Below, in pieces: positions 47,650 through 59,654 of a DNA stretch of 64,000 nt. Positions within the stretch are counted from its first letter, which is position 1. Every line of letters begins with the position of its first letter. A model generated the notes under the pieces. That model saw nothing but the letters and a program-made list of their open reading frames with translations, searched no databases and had not been told where the DNA came from. This DNA is from Candolleomyces eurysporus. Its lineage: Eukaryota > Basidiomycota > Agaricomycetes > Agaricales > Psathyrellaceae. The stretch spans positions 1 through 64,000 of the forward strand of contig JANBPK010000766.1 of the NCBI GenBank assembly GCA_027579435.1. Direction: 5' to 3'. A program made the position numbers and the translations under genes.

Positions 47650-49021
47650 TCAGTCAGGTTGGTTCTTTTGCGAGTAAATCGTGCGACCCTGGTCCGCCCT
47701 NCCAAACGGTGCAGCAGGGCCCTGCAAGTAACCACTCGCAGGTCCGGTGAAAGGCGGGTTCTGGGGCTTCGGCCATGGGGGTTCATCCTGTCAGCGGTAG
47801 GAGGTCAGAAACGGGGTGCACATCAATGGCTCTCCAACTGAAAGTGCGCTCACTTCATTCATCTCGTCATCTTCGTCTCCATCGTTGATTTCATCCTCGT
47901 CCATCGCATCGTCCTTCTCTTCCGACGGCGTAGCAGTAGTGGTGGTAGTCGCAGGCGTGCTGTGCCCATTAGCGCCAGTTGACCCGTTCTTGCTTGTCGA
48001 TCCCATCGAGCTCGAAGCTTTCACTTGCGAAGGTGTGGTTGAGATGCTGGCGATTTCGGGCGCGCGCCGTGATGAGGAAGAGCCCGAAGCATGGCCGTTG
48101 ACTTGCGGTTCCGCTCCGTTCTTCTTCCTTTTGGAGGTTGCTGTAGATGAGCTCGCGACGGCTACGGAGGGTGTGACTTCGGGGGAGCCAGGAAGCTGGT
48201 GCTGGAGGAAGTTTCCTTCAGGAATGACACCGCCCAGCGCTGGGTCCTCTTCCATCAGCTCCATGTGTCGCATCCCGCGAAGCTCCCAGGCGGTGGTCAG
48301 CGTCAGTGGCTGAGGGATAGTCTCTGTATACGTGATTGNGCGTCATTGTCGCGAAATTGAAATGAAAGTCCAAGAATAAACGCACGCTTGAGGAACTTGA
48401 ACGCAAANGTTTTCTCGGCTACATTCGCTACAATAGTGTGTCAGCGCGCGCAAGGACANCCGGGAAGTATGACCACATACCCATGTCTTGGTAGTTNACC
48501 ATGTTCTGCTGTCGGGCTGTCCTGGCTCGCTGGAAGCCTGTCTGTGCAAGCCGCTTTATGAACTCTTCCTGTCGAACACACCCATGCTNAGACCGTTNCA
48601 GCAGGACGTATGAAAAAGAAACACGCACTGTCGCGACAGAGAGTATAAACTGCCCATCCTTCGACAGCGCAAGATTCCCCGTGACACCTACGAACGAGAA
48701 CGACAATTTTTAGGCTTTATGAACACAGATTGGGGCATTTCGTAAACGGGGAATGAACGCACCATCGGCCTGCAAGATATTCTCTATCCGAGCCTGAGGT
48801 AAAATTGTGTGTCCTGGCACACGCACGCCAGGTTTTCCGGGAGCGCCTTTCTTTGTTGCGGTCGAGATGGAGGCAGGTTGTNGNNCAGCGGCGGTTTCTT
48901 GATCTGANTCAGAGGAATCCAGCTGGTCGACCTCGAGGTCTGCTTCAACGTCGAAGTCGGTGCAACCCGAGTTCCCTGACTCTGAGGGGGTGTCGTCGTT
49001 CGGCAGCATATCTTCATCCAT
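47650..49021 (-). CDS. Histone-fold (CBF/NF-Y) protein, Dpb3/POLE4-like
   Basis: Nuclear histone-fold subunit. Start chosen at 49021 (MDEDMLPNDD), an acidic leader followed by GHTILPQARIENILQADG, then after introns NLALSKDGQFILSVAT, EEFIKRLAQTGF, NMVNYQDM and ANVAEKTFAF. This matches the alpha1-L1-alpha2-alpha3 order of CBF/NF-YC/Dpb3 proteins. The C-terminal region is Ser/Thr-rich and acidic. I propose one more intron, 47788-47853 (GTGAGC donor, CTGACAG acceptor), leading to a last exon reading DEPPWPKPQNPPFTGPASG then YLQGPAAPFG and ending with TGA at 47650-47652. If that intron is retained, the frame ends 20 residues later, at the TGA at 47791-47793. Could be a DNA polymerase epsilon accessory subunit or a CHRAC-like partner; I cannot tell which. 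Confidence 0.72.
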
Positions 49022-49560
49022 GGGACTCGGCGTTCTGGAGTTTTCGTTCCCTATATTTGACACGTATCACCCTGGCCCGGGTGTGGGTGTGTGGGAGGCG
49101 GCGGAGGTAGGGGATGGGCGAAGTTGTACCAGGGCGACGCCTGGGCAGAGCTGAGTTCTGGGTTTCGGGGATGGACACATGTGTGGGATTCAGGCCTGTT
49201 TGGTCACGCCTGGCTCGCGCTCAGGGCAGGGACATCGATTCCTCCGTACAAACATGGTCGCCATGTCTGTTGCGCCACGCACACGCACTAGAAGCAGTCT
49301 GAAAGGGACTCTGGTAATATATCATGCTAGCTACATTCACTGTGAATCCTTGGTTCCTTGTTTTTCCGAGTTGAACTGCAAAATACCCGCAACTGGCGTG
49401 GAGACACGCCCCGCGCGTCCGCGTCATCCTTCGGGAAGGTCAACCGGAAAGAGACAGTACATCCAGATAGACTACAAGACACACGATTAAATACGACAAT
49501 GATATCCCTCATATACAAGATTACTCTGAAATATCTAACGTTACAATCTCAACAAGGGCT
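49022..49560. promoter_or_regulatory. Upstream region of the histone-fold gene
   Basis: 539 bp between the SGF29 stop and the histone-fold start, both genes on the minus strand. An additional 5' exon is possible because a splice-acceptor-like TATAG lies near 49050, but I could not find a convincing first exon. Nothing else seen. Confidence 0.35.
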
Positions 49561-50891
49561 TCACTTGATCGCTGGATACTCAACCACCCATTCTGCAGCC
49601 ACAGTGTGTTCTTGGTTGTCGTCATCCTCAAATCTGAGCTTGTAAACGGGTTGCCGCTACCGGGCATAGTTCAAAACGACGTGGAATCGATGAAAGTGGA
49701 ACTCAGGACTTACCCCGGCGGACTGCAAGGATTTGGGTGTGGCAACCACGTCTGCACGGTAGAAGCAGCTGGTGTCTGGGTACAGTCCCAGAACGGTGCT
49801 CCCTATCTGAAACTCTGGCATGACTGGCGACTTCGGGTCTGGTAAAGGGATGATGTGCTTCTGTGGTGCGACGACAGATCTATTATAAAATCGAGTGAGA
49901 AGGCTTGTCATGCTGGGCGACGAAAGACAAAAGACTCACTCAGCACCATCTTGCTCTTCAGCATCCCTTACTTCGTATCTATTCGAGAGATATTAACCCA
50001 AACAACTTTGAAAGAACAGCGAAGATACTAACGTATACCTCCCGTCTCGCGAGCTCACGACTTTGATCACGATTGCAAGGATCCAGACTGCATCATCACT
50101 TCCACGGTTCGCAGAAGCTCCATTCCAGAACGCAATCTTCCGACCAGCTTGCAGCGGGTGCACTCTGGGTTCCTTCTTCTTAGTGTGTGATGGACCTACG
50201 GAGTTCGTTCTGGGAGGCAGCGTTATTGAAACACCGCGGCCATTCGATTGAGCCGTTGGTCCAGGGGTACCAGCCGGTGACGACCCTCTTGGGCGTTTAT
50301 TCCTTTTGTCTAAGTTACGTCACTGTGTGAGCATCTCATTCGTGTCGTGGTGTGGCATTCCATTCACAAACCTGGGGGATGGGGGGTCTCCGGAGCTTTG
50401 CGTAGTGCCATGAGGACACCCAGCTGTTCAATGGACTGGTCAAGGAGCCTGCAGAAAGCCAATCGTCCAGCAAGCTATCTCAAAGACAACGGTCAAAAAA
50501 AAAATTAGAACCTACTTGACTTCGGCATCGGAGTGCTTTTGTATGTCCTCTAGTGCGTTTGTAAGTTTCTTGTAATTCTCTTTGAGGCTCTTCCAACCCT
50601 CGCCAGGGAGGTCATCCCCTGTCGGCCAAGCGGTAATCAAGCGATTAGCGCGACCCACAAGGTCCAGTGGGGGATGGTTCGTAATCTGCTTGGATAGCAA
50701 ACGCAGCGAATCTGCAGCGTGCGTCCAGCATTCCACCTCTAAATAAAACGACAAGATGTATGTTAGCACTCGAACGACCTCGTAGTATCAGCCGCGGTTG
50801 GCCACCGAGTTAAGTCGCCGACTTGAACGTGTGGCAAACCGACCCCACCTTCTGTAGATGGACGTGCTGGCACCCCTCGCCGTCTGTCCAT
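49561..50891 (-). CDS. SGF29: SAGA-associated factor SGF29
   Basis: Reader of H3K4me2/3 in the SAGA (and ADA) histone acetyltransferase module. The start at 50891 (MDRRRGVPARPSTEE) is joined across an intron with a perfect TGCTAAC branch point to ECWTHAADSLRLLSKQI and a helical region (SLKENYKKLTNALEDIQ). A Pro/Ser linker follows. The C-terminal tandem Tudor domain runs: GRKIAFWNG, VWILAIVIKVVSSRDGRYEVRDAE, then after introns FQIGSTVLGLYPDTSCFYRADVVATP and finally KLRFEDDDNQEHTVAAEWVVEYPAIK, ending with TGA at 49561-49563. The YPDT-x2-FYRA segment and the FEDDD motif are the aromatic cage and groove known in the family. Complete and of usual length. Confidence 0.93.
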
Positions 50892-51828
50892 GTTTCTGTC
50901 GACTATGGGGGACAGGAAACAGGGATCCCGTCGGTCATTTACTAATGCACAGCGCCCTGACCCGAGAGCCTTGACGGCAGTGTGTGTAGCTGAAATAGAA
51001 TTATGAAATGAATGATGTTGAACAAGGCAGGCGTTTGAAACTCCGCTGTGTTTAGCCACAGCACTACCGGATTCGGAGGACTGGGGAACTTTGAGTAGCA
51101 ACTATCTCGAGGCCGCTTTGAGGCAATTCCAGAGCATGGCGTGCTGGAAAAATGGAGAGGCATGGAGAAACGCGACGTTGATAACCTCTTTGCATCAGGG
51201 TTTACCGCGAAGATTCGAAGAGGTTCTACCGTCGTGGACAAGGAAACAACTACAGAATGGCCTGCTTCGATGAGTCTGTTGGATATCTACCCTCGAGGGT
51301 TCGAAGAAAGCACTCGACATTAACACATCCTCGGTAAAGAACCGGGACCCGCTCTCCACAGCCTCTTAGATGCCACTGGATGATCACACAGGCTTAGCTT
51401 CAGGTCGGAAAGCTATTCTTGCTGGGGTTGTGCCTAAACGACTTGTGACGCTCAGACTNGAAAGTGGGTACCGTAGAGAAAGCATAGTAGTCTGGTGAGG
51501 GTGAGGGTAAAGCGTCATCGATTACACGCCAATAACTATGGTCGATTCGGTTCGTAGAGCAGATTAATGAATCTATGTACAGCAGAGGTTTAGAACACAG
51601 TACCAATGGGTCAAGGGGTATCTAACAATGCAAGTAAGCTGTGCACCAAGAGTCAACAATGTAGGAGAGTAACAAGCAGATTGCTGGGTTGAGGTAGGGG
51701 TAAGAAAACAGTGGCTCGTAATGCCACTTAGAATGCAACACCAATGACGAAAGGCAAACAACGGATGCAGGAGACAAAAGGCAAACATCAATAAGTTAGT
51801 ACAATGGGGAGAAGGGAAGTGTCCATGG
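50892..51828. other. Intergenic region between SCC2 and SGF29
   Basis: 937 bp: promoter of SGF29 at the left and 3' flank of SCC2 at the right. Open frames on both strands are short, and none looks conserved. One N near 51460. Confidence 0.45.
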
Positions 51829-54800
51829 TTAAAGCAGAAGGTCTTCGTCTTCAGGCTCGGCACTGACACCGTCTTCATTCCAAATCTCAAGGAACTATGA
51901 TAGCTAGGTTAACTTCTGAAAATGAGGCAATCGAGATTACAAGGACGCACCGTGGCTCTCTGAGCCTCAGCATCATGTGTCGTATGAATGGGAGTAGCGG
52001 CGTAGGGCAATCTATCCCATGACAGTGGGTTCTCATGCCGCTTGACCGCGGGTTTGTCCCCAATGGCGCTTTTCTTCCCAATAACAAATTTGTTGCATTT
52101 GCTAGAAAATGGCATAGGTGAGTCGCTCTCAGTGAACGAATGAGAATGGTACATACTCTTCGGAGAGGGAATACAAAGACTTGAGGTGGGCTTTCAGAAG
52201 CATAACCATTGCGACAATGACGGAAGTGCGCATGAGGGGAACCTGATCACGACCCTGGCTACCCCGAGATTGAGACGCATTAGACGACTGAGTTGATTCA
52301 CAGACATCCATAGCAGACTACAGTATGGTGAGAAAGGACAACAATACAGGAAAATTCCGGTCAAACTCACAGGGTCAGATTTGGCAGCCGGGATGCTCTC
52401 GAGCGACGGCGTAGCAGAAGGCGGTGGTAGAGGTGCCTGAGATGAGGGTTGAATTTGTGATAAGAGATGAGAAGGAGAGATGACATCTAGGAGTTGCATC
52501 CCAGTCGTTGACAGCACAGTCGTCAAGTATTTGATGATTGTGAATACTTCCTCTTGAGTCTTGTATTCAAATGTCGCAAAGTTTTCAGCCATGTATCGGG
52601 TGAAATCAACATCATCTTGCGAAGCCCGGAAGTTGTCGTTCTCGGCGAACACTTTGACCATCGCTTTCAGGAAGTCCTGGCGAGCTTGTCGCTTTTCTCT
52701 GACGAGAGAATACCATCGTTGAAGGAGGGCTATGGGAACTGGAGACAAACGGAAACCTAATAGAGTCATGAGTTATCTGTGATGTCTCGCAGAGAGGAAA
52801 ACTGCGCACCTTGAACTGGGCCACTGGCGANTTTTTTTCTGATAGTCAAAGGATTTGCGAGCACTGATACTGTATCGAGTGTTAATGAGAGAAGCATGTT
52901 TGGCATTGAGAATGGAGTGCAGAGCAGTGGCTCGGTTGCTGAGCTGAGGGTAGGGGCTGGTCTCCAACGCAATGATCACCGGGAATGACTAGGAAAACAG
53001 GGTCAGCTATGTCGACAATGGGGTAAGATTGTATGTTCTTCCATACCTGCAAAGGATGAGCCAAGCCTTGCTTGATAGTGAAGGTAAGAACATCAATGGC
53101 AGCAGCTTGGATTTGTGCATTCTGGGATAGCGCGGCGTCAAGAATATGGGTGAGATAGCGTTGGACAATAGCCGAGCTGACACTGAGGTAGAAATGGAAA
53201 TGTGAGAAACAAATCTGGATTGAAGGAGAGAAAGACTACATACCCCGAGTCCGCAAACCCGTCCGTGTTTCCCACTAGCTCGTCCATGTTGACGTCCCCA
53301 GGCTTGTTTTTGTTCTTCGAGGATTCTACCGATCAGAAGTGAGTGACGACCAGCACCCGGTGCAAAGCTTCCCTTACCCTTTTCCTTAGCACTATGCTTC
53401 TCCGACTCGGAAATTAAGAAATCTTGCATGATTCGAAGAAGGCGACCACGCCCTTCCTCTTCGGGGGACTCGAAGATTGCGTCCATAATATCAGCAGATT
53501 GCTCTTTGGTCATCAATGTTGGCTGAGCTCTGAAGAGNAAACCTGGTCGCAACAGTATCAGAAAGGTGACGCGACTAATAGGANCACATGGAGGACAAAC
53601 CGAGGCACTGTAGAATGCGACCACGAAGAGCACCGTTGTCGAACTTATTGTATATGCGCAGCAATGTCAGATAGATGTGTTCTATGATCGAGCCNTCGGA
53701 TATAGCGTTGATATCTGCAGCAAGGTCTAGGAAAGAGTNAGTNTANGAAACGTNGAACATACACACNANTAGAACTCACTCTCGCGCTCTTTGCGTAACC
53801 GGTCAAAATTGCAATGCTCGCCCAGTAAAGCCACAATGAAAATCAACATGAGCATAGGCCGTGTATCAGCTGGTGCCGAGGTTGGCCTCAGGAAAGCAAC
53901 NAATCGTGCTGTAGTAACGTTCAGTGAAGACCATGGAGGGTAAAAGAATGAACACCAACCATTGCAAGATTTCAAGAGGTTGATCAAAAGCGAAAAGTCG
54001 TGCGTCAAGTGGTCNACGACAACGCACATGCAGGCCACCGCTTCCTGAAGAACATGGATTCCACCACCTCCGGACGGCTTGATAATCATGGGCTGCAGTG
54101 ACGACTGAAGTTCATGCCCAAACTTGGCCGCCGTCTTGGGCATATGAGGGACNGAAAGCCTGAAAATCTTCAGAAGNTAGTCCGACGTAGCNACCTCTTC
54201 GGGCTATAATNTAACAGTCAAGAANNGTANAGACGACCNGAGCAGATAGAACACGTACAGTNGAGGCATTCTTCAGGTANGGTAGCAGTGTCGAAGCATT
54301 AGAACCCGAGAGAATGGAGGGATACGCAGCCGTNAACAAATAGATGGTCCGAATGCAATTGATGATGGTCTAGAAATGNTCATTCNGTCATTGCTGGCAA
54401 GCCTANTCTTCAGAAATAGAACTTACGAAACCAGGAAGGTCTGTGGCATCGACAAGTCCCTCGATGAGCGTCTCGCAAATATCCGTATAACGTTCATGCA
54501 ATGACGCCGCCTCATTCCCTTGCTTCTCGGCCATGATCTTGTGCAATATATCCTCAAGAGGGGACTGCCTATCTTTGAAGTTGGCAGCGGTGCCCATGAT
54601 GACGGACACCTTTGTGAGCAATGCACTCTTGTCTTGGTTGCTCTGATGGCCNGACTTCTTCATGGCGGATGCGATNGGTGCAGAAGGGAACCATAGCTCT
54701 TCAATGGTCTTGGTNGCTAGCTCCTTGACAGTNTCNTCCTCGTCCATCATTCGAAGAACAAGACGGGTTGAGACNTCGATTTTNCGNTGAGTATCGTCTG

Positions 54801-57800
54801 TCACTCCGTAGAACGATTTGAGCAATTTGATGACCCTCTTTCTCACACCNAACCCCGTGTCCTGGCGATGCAATGTTTAGATGCAGTAAGCGAGAATGGT
54901 GATGATCTACTTACTGCCATACGATCCGCGATCTTTTGGTAATAATCACCAGCCACTTCGGGCGAGTCGATCATATACTTTCCAATCAGCTCAACGGCAG
55001 CATCACGAACAGCAGGAGAGCTATCAAGAAGGTGACTCTCGATACCACGGCGAACATTTGGCTGCATTCAAGCAGTCAGCACNATTCAAGAATGGTCGTA
55101 AATTCGGCCATGACGTACCGCGGCCAAGATCGTCGAATCGCTCATAACAATTTGACCCAACGCACGCAGAGCCTTTGTGCGCATGAAGATCGCAGGAGCG
55201 TCCAATGCCATCAGAATTACGTTCAAGATTGGATGGAACGAATTCTTCAGACTCTGGATGGTGCCAATCTCTTCAGCCACTCTGTCGATGCGAGTCGCCT
55301 CTTCCTGTGATCTATAACTACGAGATTATAAACTGAACTCGATCCTAATGCAGCTCACATACCCGATATCAAACACGTCTGTTGCCGGATCCTTCCAAAC
55401 CTCTCTCAGAGCGACCTTNAGCTTTTCTCCGAAAGCNAGGACTTTTTTCTGGTCCTTTCGTTCCCTTAGGTTGAGGTCGTCGTCATCATCGTCCGGATGT
55501 TCGATGGTGATGTTCACTTGTCTCAAAGCNGTCGCTAGCTCTTGACATAGGGTGGCAGCTGTAAGCTCGCGTGCGCTCTACATGCCAGATTTAGCAATGT
55601 CACAAGCAAGAGATNAGTGCGACATACATCATAAGCTTGATCCTCGAGGGAACGTTTGGAAAGGTGAGCNGCAACGTCCCTGTGAGCTTCCATGACCTTG
55701 GAGAACTGTTTGACATCAAACTTGGATACGACCTAGTTGGGGTGAGCAGCAACTCAGTGGGGGGTCGTGACTTTGAACTCACCTCGTCCAANGGTTTCAA
55801 ATCACGATACTTGGAACCACTNTCTTCAATACCCTTCTGGACCTTGAGAGTGCTCGAGCGAATTCGGGCAGCAATAACGCCAAGATGGTCCAGCGCCATA
55901 GTCTTCGCGGCATTTGTATCTNCCTGTGAATTAGATTTAACATCGTCAAGCGAGGAGACCTAGCTGGGTGTCAGCAATGATCATTTTCCCAGAGCTCTAT
56001 AAATCAGTACCATGAATTTAGACGCGATGCTCAAGAGCAGGCCAGCAGCCGGCCACTCNGGCCAGTACAGCACAGCNAGCAAGTCTTCGATAAGATTATC
56101 AAAGATCGCTCGATACTCCGCCTCATTAGAGTTCTTCGTAGCCTTCCCTTTGCCGGATCTTGAGTTCAAGAAAAGAATGATTGTCTTGGCCGCCTTCGTC
56201 GCAGACTCCAATCCAGTTCCATACAATCGAATTTCCTCCCTGTCAATCTCGTCGAGGAACGGCTCGTCCGACTGCTGCGAGCCACCACCCTGGCTTTCCG
56301 AGAAGCTCTCCTGCCGCTTCATAGCGAACTTGTTTTGCCTTTGCTTTTCAATGGACCGTGCGTGCAGACGAACATCGTGGGCAGAAGTCTGAACCAACTG
56401 TAGTAGCAGAGCTGAAACTGTGCGAATAGAACGACCATCTCGTAGCCTATGCGTATAAAANATCAACAAAGGTTATCAGANNATGAAGGCAAACGCGCTC
56501 ACCGGAATTGGCCNGCNTTCTGCTTCGTATCGGAGAGCTTGATGAGCGAGGTGAGAATCTCCTCGATGATCCAGGACCTTTGATCGTCATGGTTGGCAAA
56601 GATCTAAAGAAGGCGCGCATTAACGATATGAACCCGACGATGAAGGCGTTCTCTTACACTCCGTATCAACGAAAGAGCATCCAATCTCAATCCTCTCATC
56701 GCACTCTTNCCCAAAGTCTTATTCACAACACTCTCCTTTTCCTTCTCTTTCTTGCTGCTNCTCTTGCTCGAGGAATCTTGCTCTGTGCCAGGCTCAACCA
56801 CGAAGAAGGGACCAATCGCAATGTAGACGGTTTGNATGATAATGGAGTCAGACATGGCGACACTCTCAGCGTTAACAAGAGCGTTGATCCTAGGNAGAAC
56901 TGCCGACAGGCACTGGAATAGATCTGACATTTGTCTGCGATGGTGCTCCTGCGAGGACAAGGAAGANGAATANGAAGAACCAGAACCGGGCTTGACGATN
57001 TGCACCAGCAAGGGATTAACGCCCAACAACTTGTTGCTCACAGCTTCNGGTGATGATGCCTCGACGAAGGGGTANAGAATCTTCGTCAANTGACTCTTAA
57101 TAGCGTTCAAGCAGCCAGTGATCAACTCCTCAGAATAAACCTATAAGATGGTCAGATAAGGCCAGAAATGAAGAACGAGACACTTGCCTGCTTCGGNAGC
57201 CTATCACTGGCGAGCAGAGCAATGCAACAATCAGCTGCTACAATGCTGTCTATGGCAAGATCTAGAGTTCGGGTCAACTTCTCGAGTTCNACCTCCCCAA
57301 CAGNGGGTTCCTTCANATTCANGTTNAGGTCGTCGGCCATGTCTTGGTCTTCACCCTCTCCATCATTATCGCCTTCCTTGGCCTTCTTCGTTTTCCTCGA
57401 CTTCTTGACTGGAGAACTCTTTGCCGACNCCGTACCGTTNNNAGTGGCCACACCACTCGAGGTTTGTGGGAACGGATCCAAGTCTTCGCCAGCCTTCACA
57501 CTTCGATCGAGTGTCTTCAGCAACCTCGATAAGACCTGCACATCCACATCTGACATTCGGCCAGTCCGCCCTCTCGGGGTCGCGAGGTTACCCAGAGTTC
57601 CACTAGCTTGCCTCAGCCTCTTGCTCGGCCGGGAAATCTGGCCAATATACTTCGAGAGCTTGCGAACGAGAGCGGTGCTAAGCATCGGGCGGCTGCAGTC
57701 GGTGGACAATGACGAGAAGTAATCCGCCGGGAGGTCATCTGGTGTNAGTTCCGTNGCCAAGGAGTCCTCCATCTCAAAAATATCCTCTACGGCGGAAACA

Positions 57801-59375
57801 AACTTTTCCAGAGGCCCTAGAAAATTCTTAAGGATCTAGGCAGAATNAAGAGCAGATTACTGTACTGACCTCGCTCATCCCTATCTCCGGTTCGTCTTGC
57901 AGACCCTTTCATCGCAGAATCCGTGANGTTTCGACGACGAACTGGACTCGCCAGCGGATCTTCTTCCGACCCATATCCTCCCAAGTCAGGAGTGTCGTTG
58001 GTCTTCATGCGTTGATGACCCTTGCGAGAGGAAGAAGGAGTTAAATAGGGACTTGGCGGAACAAAAACGTAGGCTCTATTCACAATTCGATTAGGAGTTG
58101 GTGTAACAGCACTTGTGCTCTTCGAGCTCGAGAAGGGCAGCCGAGACGATGCATCCGATGCGTTCGTTCTCGATGCTGTACTCGGAGTGAGTGGAACAGC
58201 GGTTGCAGGTGTACGGGGTGTCCCTGCGGTCGAAATGGGCGTCTTGGTAAAAGACGGCAGAGACTTGTAGGATAGCATGCGTTTCGAAGAGGGGGACTGT
58301 ATCTCAACGACGGGNTTTCGCTTTTGAGGCGTTAAAGAAACACTAGACCTGGANGGGAGTTCGTTGGAACGCAAAGTAAGCGGATCAGGACTTTCGTCGA
58401 NAATTTTGGGCTTCTTCTTCGGAGGCGGCGTTTTCAGGCGAGATGGCGGAGGCATCATTACAGAAGGGGGAGGAGGTTTCGTCGCAGAAGTCGAAGCTTT
58501 CATTTCTTCCGTCTTACGCTCCAAGAAATCGTTGAAAAAGGAACTTGACTCCGCCGGTCTATATGGCTTCTGCGGGGGAACAGGGGCAGGGGCAAGGGCA
58601 GGGGCAGGTGCGGGTTGAGGAGGTGCCATTGGGATTGTCGGCATTGTCGGCTGCGTCGGTGGACCAAGAGCGAAAGCCAGCGAAGAATATGAGTTATTAG
58701 TGGCAGGCGGCGGTGGTGTAGGATAGGCGGAAGAAGGGACAGTTCGTTGAAACACCGATTGAGCGAACGGAGGGCTCTGGTATGTCGACTGAGGCCAATG
58801 CTGTTGGTGTGGATGCCGAGGGGGCTGGAAGCTGTACGAACTNAAAAAAAATAGGTCAAAAGGTCGATATATGCGCACATATATGCTTGCATACCGGCTG
58901 GCTTGCTCATTCAGCAACCGAACAGAAGTATCTCGAGCATTGTCCCAATATGCACTCTGATTAGAAGGCGCCTGAGGGCCCGAGAGGTAGGATATCTGTT
59001 GATTGTACTCTGAATATTGCGGTTGATGTTGACCACTGTTCTGAGCATAATTTGGGTGGGGCTGAGACGAGTAGTAGCCTGGCTGAACATAGCTGGGAGG
59101 TGCTGCCGTTATATTGAGACTGCCCAAGTGCCGGGCAACTATTATCACAGTGAGCATGGGACAAGCAGATAATCAGGAGACTCACCATGCACGGTTGGAG
59201 TCGCAGACGCCATTGGATAGCTTGCTAGCAGCTGTTGTGCGTTTTGCACCGATTGGGAGGCAGCATTGGTGAAACCCCTTGCATTATTGCCGTTCGGAGT
59301 CTGTTCCTGGGGAGTATCGCTGCTCCGACGGTATTGGGGATGAGGGGGAGTGTACCAGTGTTTGTGGGGATCCAT
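51829..59375 (-). CDS. SCC2: Cohesin loader SCC2/NIPBL/Mis4
   Basis: Loads cohesin onto chromosomes together with Scc4/Mau2. The start at 59375 ([17 protein letters not shown]) begins a long Pro/Gln/Ser/Tyr-rich disordered N-terminus (to about 57850), which includes a [15 protein letters not shown] repeat near 58578-58625 and [13 protein letters not shown]. The rest is HEAT-repeat solenoid. The diagnostic block is [19 protein letters not shown] with [17 protein letters not shown] and TIEELWFP, encoded near 54690-54860. Just upstream is [27 protein letters not shown] (54960-55060). C-terminal parts include [12 protein letters not shown]. The protein ends [21 protein letters not shown] with TAA at 51829-51831. 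About 7.5 kb with more than 20 short introns. Many isolated N bases between 53.5 and 58.4 kb; I could not verify every splice junction. Confidence 0.9.
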
Positions 59376-59654
59376 TGGGCCCAGCAGGCGCAAGGATTAA
59401 GCGCTGCAGCTGGCAGACACTGGCGACGTTCTGGTCGAGGGTAAATGAGGCGTGCTCGCTGCCTCGCGCGACGCGCACAAGCGAACCGTCACGTCACGGT
59501 CACATACTAGGCTAGTTTCTCAGCGGCATGATGGGCCAAATTTTACGCACAGAGCTCAGAGTTTCTTATGCAGACCGCTTTTTCCCCTTCTTCGCCTCGG
59601 TTGCTCAGTATAGACCCTTGCTCGAGGCCCAGTCACTGTTCTTGAATTTCTGGG
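59376..59654. promoter_or_regulatory. Divergent promoter, SCC2 and DEAH helicase
   Basis: 279 bp between two divergent starts. Contains overlapping CRE-like sites (TCACGTCACGGTCAC, near 59488-59502). Functional use is inference. Confidence 0.4.

Noticed and set aside
58578..58625. G-rich repeat GGGGCAGGGGCAAGGGCAG as a G-quadruplex element
   Set aside because: It is the codon repeat of the Pro/Ala run in the SCC2 N-terminus; coding explains it.
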